A DNA stretch of 64,000 nt from SHZI01 sp038214295 (GTDB lineage Bacteria; Pseudomonadota; Gammaproteobacteria; Steroidobacterales; GCA-2729495), in the NCBI GenBank assembly GCA_038214295.1, contig JBBQSA010000002.1, positions 48,383 through 112,382 of the forward strand, written 5' to 3'. This document shows positions 60,294 through 64,000 of this stretch, piece after piece. Made by a program: the position numbers and the translations under genes. The notes under the pieces are model-generated. The model was not told where the DNA came from and made no database searches. It saw only the letters and a program-made list of their open reading frames with translations. Positions within the stretch are counted from its first letter, which is position 1, and every line of letters begins with the position of its first letter.

Positions 60294-61423
60294 CAGGCGG
60301 CTTCCGCGACCCGGTTGTGGGAGTACCAGACGAGGGACCGGTAGATACCCTCCTCTGGCAGGACCTTGGGGTCGAAACCGAGTTCCTTGCGGGCCTTGTC
60401 GATGGAGGGGCAACGCCGGTTGGGATTGTCGATCAGGTAGTCCTGCTGCGTGGCCTTGCCGAGAACGACCTTGCCCGTGTAGCCGAACAGCTCCCGGGCC
60501 GTTTCGGCGACGAGGCGGGCCAGTTCGGCCATCGAGATCTCGGGCCGGTCGATGCCGATATTGTAGGACTCGCCGTCGCGCCCCCGCACCAGCACCTTGT
60601 AGTAACCGGTGATGGCGTCGGTGGCGTAGCAGAAGGTGCGCGTCGGCCGGCCATCGGACAGCATCACGAGGTCCTGGCCGGCAAAGATATTGCGCGCGAA
60701 GTCCGGGAGCACGCGACCGTCCGTGATCTTGAGACCCGGCCCGTAGTTGTTGAAGGGCCGGGCTATCCGGACAGGGACGCCGTGGTGCTGGGCATAGACA
60801 ACGCAGAGCGTCTCGCCGAAGCGCTTGGACTCGTCGTAACAGGCCCTGGGACCCGTGCAGGACACGAGGCCGCGGTAGGTCTCCGGCGTGGGAATCGAGT
60901 CCGGGGACGGGTCACCGTAAATCTCGCTGGAGGAGTAGAACAGCATCCCTTCCAGGGGCCTCCCGGCCTTGCGGGCGGCGACGGCGTAGTCCAGCAGGTT
61001 GCGCAGGCCATTGATGTTGGCGTCGATGCACTCCAGGGGCTTCTCCCGGTAGTAGATCGGCGACGCGATGCCGGCCGCGTGGATGATGTAGTCGAAATGC
61101 CCCATGTCCTTCGGCAGTGGTTCGATCATGTTGTGGCGGACGAGCGTCAGCCGGGAATCGCTGCGCAGGTCCTCGAGCCACGCGGGCACGCCCCGGAAGT
61201 AGTTGTCATAGACGGTCAGATCGATGACACCGCGGCTTGCCCGGGTGCGATTCCAGTAGAGGGCGGCCTGCACCAGGTAGTAGCCCAGGAAGCCGCCACC
61301 ACCGGTGATGAGCAGGCGGCGCCCGGCGATCTTGCCGAGTTCCTGGTCGAGATCGCGGCAGACGGCCTCCAGGTCTTCGTCGAGCAGCTGGTTGAGGGGC
61401 ATTACGGTGCGGGCGCGGGTCAT
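60293..61423 (-). CDS. NAD-dependent sugar epimerase/UDP-glucuronate decarboxylase-like
   Basis: This 376-residue extended SDR has LLITGGGGFLGYYLV, FYSSSEIYGDP, the catalytic CYDESKR and IARPFNNYGPG. The YDESKR motif and length resemble UDP-xylose synthase. With ugd it could give UDP-xylose or a related pentose. GGAG lies 8 nt before ATG 61423. Confidence 0.87.
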   Translation of the reverse strand: MTRARTVMPLNQLLDEDLEAVCRDLDQELGKIAGRRLLITGGGGFLGYYLVQAALYWNRTRASRGVIDLTVYDNYFRGVPAWLEDLRSDSRLTLVRHNMIEPLPKDMGHFDYIIHAAGIASPIYYREKPLECIDANINGLRNLLDYAVAARKAGRPLEGMLFYSSSEIYGDPSPDSIPTPETYRGLVSCTGPRACYDESKRFGETLCVVYAQHHGVPVRIARPFNNYGPGLKITDGRVLPDFARNIFAGQDLVMLSDGRPTRTFCYATDAITGYYKVLVRGRDGESYNIGIDRPEISMAELARLVAETARELFGYTGKVVLGKATQQDYLIDNPNRRCPSIDKARKELGFDPKVLPEEGIYRSLVWYSHNRVAEAA

Positions 61424-61471
61424 TCAGGAGTCTCCAGGATTCTCTGCCGGGGAAGTTATCCCCCGATTACA

Positions 61472-62119
61472 TCACAGGCAGATCTTGCGGGCGTGAAAGG
61501 CTTCCGCATATCCGCTGCCAGACGCGCATTCGATGCCGCGAATGCGACCGAGCGCACGAAATGTTGCCGGCGTGAACCAGGATCGGCCGTGCTGGGATCC
61601 AAAGCAGCGCATGAGTATGTCCACCTTCCGCTCCAGGTCCGCCTCGCTGACCGGCACGAACAGGTTGGGCTGGCCCAGGTCGCCCTCGTACTTGGGAATC
61701 TCGTACTCAAGAATCAGGTGCGACCGGAAGGTGTTCCAGGTCAGCTTGGCCAGGACCTCATGATCCTGGTGCCGGTCCTCGAGGCGATGGCTCAGGATGA
61801 GATCGGGCTTGATGGCCGCCTTCAGGGCCTCGAAGGCGTCCTTGATACGGTCGTGCTCGCTGGGAAAGTAGCTCTCGCGGAATCCCAGGTGGCGGAACTC
61901 GACGCGCTCCCGGCCCAGCAGCTCGGCGGCGGCCGCCCGCGACTCCCGCTCCCGTTGTTCGTCGCCGGCAAAGACTGCCCAGACGAAGCGCAGCCCGGGA
62001 TGCTCCCGGGCCAGTCGGACGAGCGTCGCCCCGCAGCCGATCTCGATATCGTCGCAGTGGGCGCCGATACACAGGATAGTGGCCGCGCTGCCAAGGCCAT
62101 TCAGTGACAGGTTCAGCAA
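61472..62119 (-). CDS. PIG-L/LmbE-type deacetylase
   Basis: This 215-residue protein has the zinc motif AHCDDIEIGCG and the second site HRLEDRHQDH, as in LmbE-like de-N-acetylases. It probably removes an acetyl group from an amino-sugar intermediate of the cluster. It is first of the polysaccharide genes read leftward here; an 87-bp gap separates it from the PQQ dehydrogenase. Confidence 0.9.
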   Translation of the reverse strand: MLNLSLNGLGSAATILCIGAHCDDIEIGCGATLVRLAREHPGLRFVWAVFAGDEQRERESRAAAAELLGRERVEFRHLGFRESYFPSEHDRIKDAFEALKAAIKPDLILSHRLEDRHQDHEVLAKLTWNTFRSHLILEYEIPKYEGDLGQPNLFVPVSEADLERKVDILMRCFGSQHGRSWFTPATFRALGRIRGIECASGSGYAEAFHARKICL

Positions 62120-62206
62120 TTCAGGTCTCCGCGTGCCACACCCGCTCGCGAGGGTCGCCCGGTCGGGCTGTATCAGGCCAGCACAAAAGTTACCGCAGAA
62201 TAGTGG

Positions 62207-64000
62207 TCAGTTGCCCGCGGCGGCGTCTGCCGGCACATCGAATGCAAACAGGACGTTGCCGGCAATGGCCGCGATGTACTGGGTCCCGTCAACGGCGTAG
62301 GTCGCGGCGCCGGCATTCGTCAACCCGCCCGGGCTGAAGGTCCACAGTTCTGCCCCGGTATCCGAGTCCAGGACGACAAACCGGCCCTCGTACCCTCCAA
62401 AGATGATACCGCCGTCCGTGGAAACCAGTCCGCCAATCCTCGCGTACTGGTGAAAATCACCCTTGTCGAGCCGGGAAGACCAGCGCACCTCGCCCGTATC
62501 AGGGTCGATGGCCTTGATTGCCATCACCGCCGGCTGACTGTTGGCGAGGCGGGTGGTACCGCCCATGGTCATCTGGCCGGCCACATAGCTCATGTCCATG
62601 GAGAAATACAGGGTGGCGGCATCCACCGACGGCACAAATTGGAGGTGCCGCTGCGGGTCGTAGGACGGGGCCCACCAGTTCGTACCACCGTGCATCCAGG
62701 GCCAGACCAGGGTCCCCCGCGGCGACGGCAGCGATGCCGGGTCCCGGTCCGGCCTGCCCTGCGCGTCGAAGCCCCGGTTCCAGGTCTGCTTGACGAAGGC
62801 CGTGGCGTGGAGGAACCGGCCCGTGCGGCGGTCCAGTGCGTAGTAGAAGCCGTTGCGGTTTGCAAGCAGCAGGGCCGGCACCTTCTGGCCCTGCCAGTTG
62901 ATGTCCGCGAGTATCGGCTGCTGGGCGGCGTCCCAGTCGTGGGAGTCGGCCGGCGTGAACTGGTAATGCCAGCGCAGCTTGCCGGTCTGCAGGTCCAGCG
63001 CGACAACCGAGTTAGAGTATAGGTTATCGCCCTCCCGCGCCTTCGTATCCAGCGGTGGCCAGGGATTGCCCGTGGTCCAGTAGACGACATCCAGGTCCTT
63101 GTCGTAGGCGCCCGTCGACCAGGTGGGTGCACCACCGGTCTTCCAGGAGTCGCCCTTCCACGTGTCGTGGCCCGGCTCACCCGGACCCGGGATCACGTTG
63201 AAGGTCCAGAGCAGGCGGCCATCCTCCGGCGAGAAGGCGGCGACGATGCCGCGGATGCCGAACTCGCCACCCGCCACGCCGACCATCACATGGCCGTCCA
63301 CGGCCAGCGGCGCGCTGGTCATGCTGTAGCCCTCCCTGGATTCCGCCACCTTGGTCTGCCACACCATGCGCCCGGTGGCCGTGCTCACGGCGACGAGATA
63401 GGAGTCCAGCGTGAGCACATAGAGCTTGTCGCCACGGATCGCGACGCCCCGGTTGAAGGCGCCACAGCACAGGGGCAGCTTCGAGGGATCGACGGGACGG
63501 CGAAAGCGCCAGACGAATGCGCCCGTCTTTGCATCCAGCGCGACGATGCCGTCGGGCGCTTCCGTCACGAACATCAGTCCGCCCGCCACGATGGGCGTTG
63601 CCGAGAGTGGTTTCGTCGAGGAGCGCAGCTGCGCTGCCCAGGCCACCTTCAGTTTCCCCGCGTTGGCCTTGTTGATCTGGGTCAGCGCGCTGTGCCGGTG
63701 CGCCGTCAGGTCGCCGGCGTAGGTGAGCCAGTCATCCGGGTACCCGGCCGCGCCCTGCAGCATCTCGGTGGTGACATTGATCGGCTCGCGCACCAGGCTG
63801 CGTCCGGCCGCCTCTGCAGCCCAGGTCCGGGCCTGCTGGCGCAGGAAGGCCTCCACGTCCCAGATCTGCTGGTCGGTGAGGGGCTGGGCCGCCATCGCGC
63901 TGCCCATCCGGCCCCACTTGGCGATCGCGAAGAAGTCCCAGTCGCTGGAGGTGGAGACAAAGTCGATGAGGCTGGGTCCGGCGCCACCCTTGGCGTCGGC
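62207..64000 (-). CDS. PQQ-dependent dehydrogenase with N-terminal cytochrome c part, 5' end outside window
   Basis: The frame is open to the window edge (598 codons). The first visible residues GAGPSLIDF and IAKWGRMGSAMAA look like the end of a cytochrome c domain, followed by an eight-bladed PQQ propeller. PQQ features are the vicinal cysteines LPLCCGAF, the blade motif YWTTGNPWPP, and DSHDWDAAQQP. It should oxidise an alcohol in the periplasm and pass electrons through the heme. The signal peptide and CxxCH lie outside. Confidence 0.9.
   Translation of the reverse strand, partial: ADAKGGAGPSLIDFVSTSSDWDFFAIAKWGRMGSAMAAQPLTDQQIWDVEAFLRQQARTWAAEAAGRSLVREPINVTTEMLQGAAGYPDDWLTYAGDLTAHRHSALTQINKANAGKLKVAWAAQLRSSTKPLSATPIVAGGLMFVTEAPDGIVALDAKTGAFVWRFRRPVDPSKLPLCCGAFNRGVAIRGDKLYVLTLDSYLVAVSTATGRMVWQTKVAESREGYSMTSAPLAVDGHVMVGVAGGEFGIRGIVAAFSPEDGRLLWTFNVIPGPGEPGHDTWKGDSWKTGGAPTWSTGAYDKDLDVVYWTTGNPWPPLDTKAREGDNLYSNSVVALDLQTGKLRWHYQFTPADSHDWDAAQQPILADINWQGQKVPALLLANRNGFYYALDRRTGRFLHATAFVKQTWNRGFDAQGRPDRDPASLPSPRGTLVWPWMHGGTNWWAPSYDPQRHLQFVPSVDAATLYFSMDMSYVAGQMTMGGTTRLANSQPAVMAIKAIDPDTGEVRWSSRLDKGDFHQYARIGGLVSTDGGIIFGGYEGRFVVLDSDTGAELWTFSPGGLTNAGAATYAVDGTQYIAAIAGNVLFAFDVPADAAAGN

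Noticed and set aside
62120..62206. A lone GTTAC in the gap before the deacetylase gene as a Pho-box half-site
   Set aside because: No second core occurs 11 bp away on either side.
1..64000. tRNA, rRNA, CRISPR arrays, insertion sequences and phage integrase genes
   Set aside because: None was recognised on reading both strands; a covariance-model scan was not possible, so small RNAs may be missed.

Overview
This is a 64-kb window of GC-rich, densely packed proteobacterial DNA. A gamma- or betaproteobacterium is likely, because PstSCAB-PhoUBR, PEP-CTERM sorting signals, two-partner secretion and PQQ/cytochrome c enzymes occur together; the genus cannot be told from sequence alone. I saw no tRNA, rRNA, insertion sequence or CRISPR.

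Layout. (1) 1-2.0 kb: a class III CoA-transferase (cut by the window start) divergent from an HMG-CoA-lyase-type enzyme. (2) 2.1-12 kb: a leftward phosphate block, transcribed as second response regulator, phoB, phoR, phoU, pstS, pstC, pstA, pstB and a porin. (3) 12-13.6 kb: a broken CHAD (polyphosphate-binding type) gene, diacylglycerol kinase and a PAP2 phosphatase. (4) 13.7-34.3 kb: a leftward surface/secretion block, with two PEP-CTERM proteins and a secreted unknown, then TpsB, a 3,382-residue TpsA exoprotein, an ExbB-type channel fused to DUF2341 and LamG-like domains, ExbD, TonB, a porin and a coiled-coil protein. (5) 34.5-35.3 kb: a third PhoB-type regulator. (6) 35.3-49.5 kb: oxidative and catabolic genes, including an orphan 2Fe-2S subunit with cytochrome c, a DUF1838 protein, a saccharopine-dehydrogenase/ALDH7 pair, and a tightly overlapping rightward series containing four short-chain dehydrogenases with export signals. 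(7) 49.6-62.1 kb: surface polysaccharide genes (two flippases, glycosyltransferase, Ugd, epimerases, cytidylyltransferase, PIG-L deacetylase). (8) A PQQ dehydrogenase runs off the right end.

The most interesting signal is regulatory. Direct repeats with a GTnAC-like core and an exact 11-bp period, the geometry of Pho boxes, lie upstream of phoB, the second regulator, the PAP2 gene, the ExbB fusion, tpsB, one PEP-CTERM gene and the third regulator. Weaker pairs lie before pstS, the first porin and dgkA. In several cases the repeats sit at nearly the same distance from the start codon. This suggests that the giant exoprotein, its TonB-type energiser and the PEP-CTERM proteins belong to a phosphate-starvation regulon that uses several PhoB paralogues. 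Other unusual items are the exported dehydrogenases, a ladder of four 4-codon mini-ORFs leading into a flippase gene, and a CHAD gene broken by one in-frame TAG.
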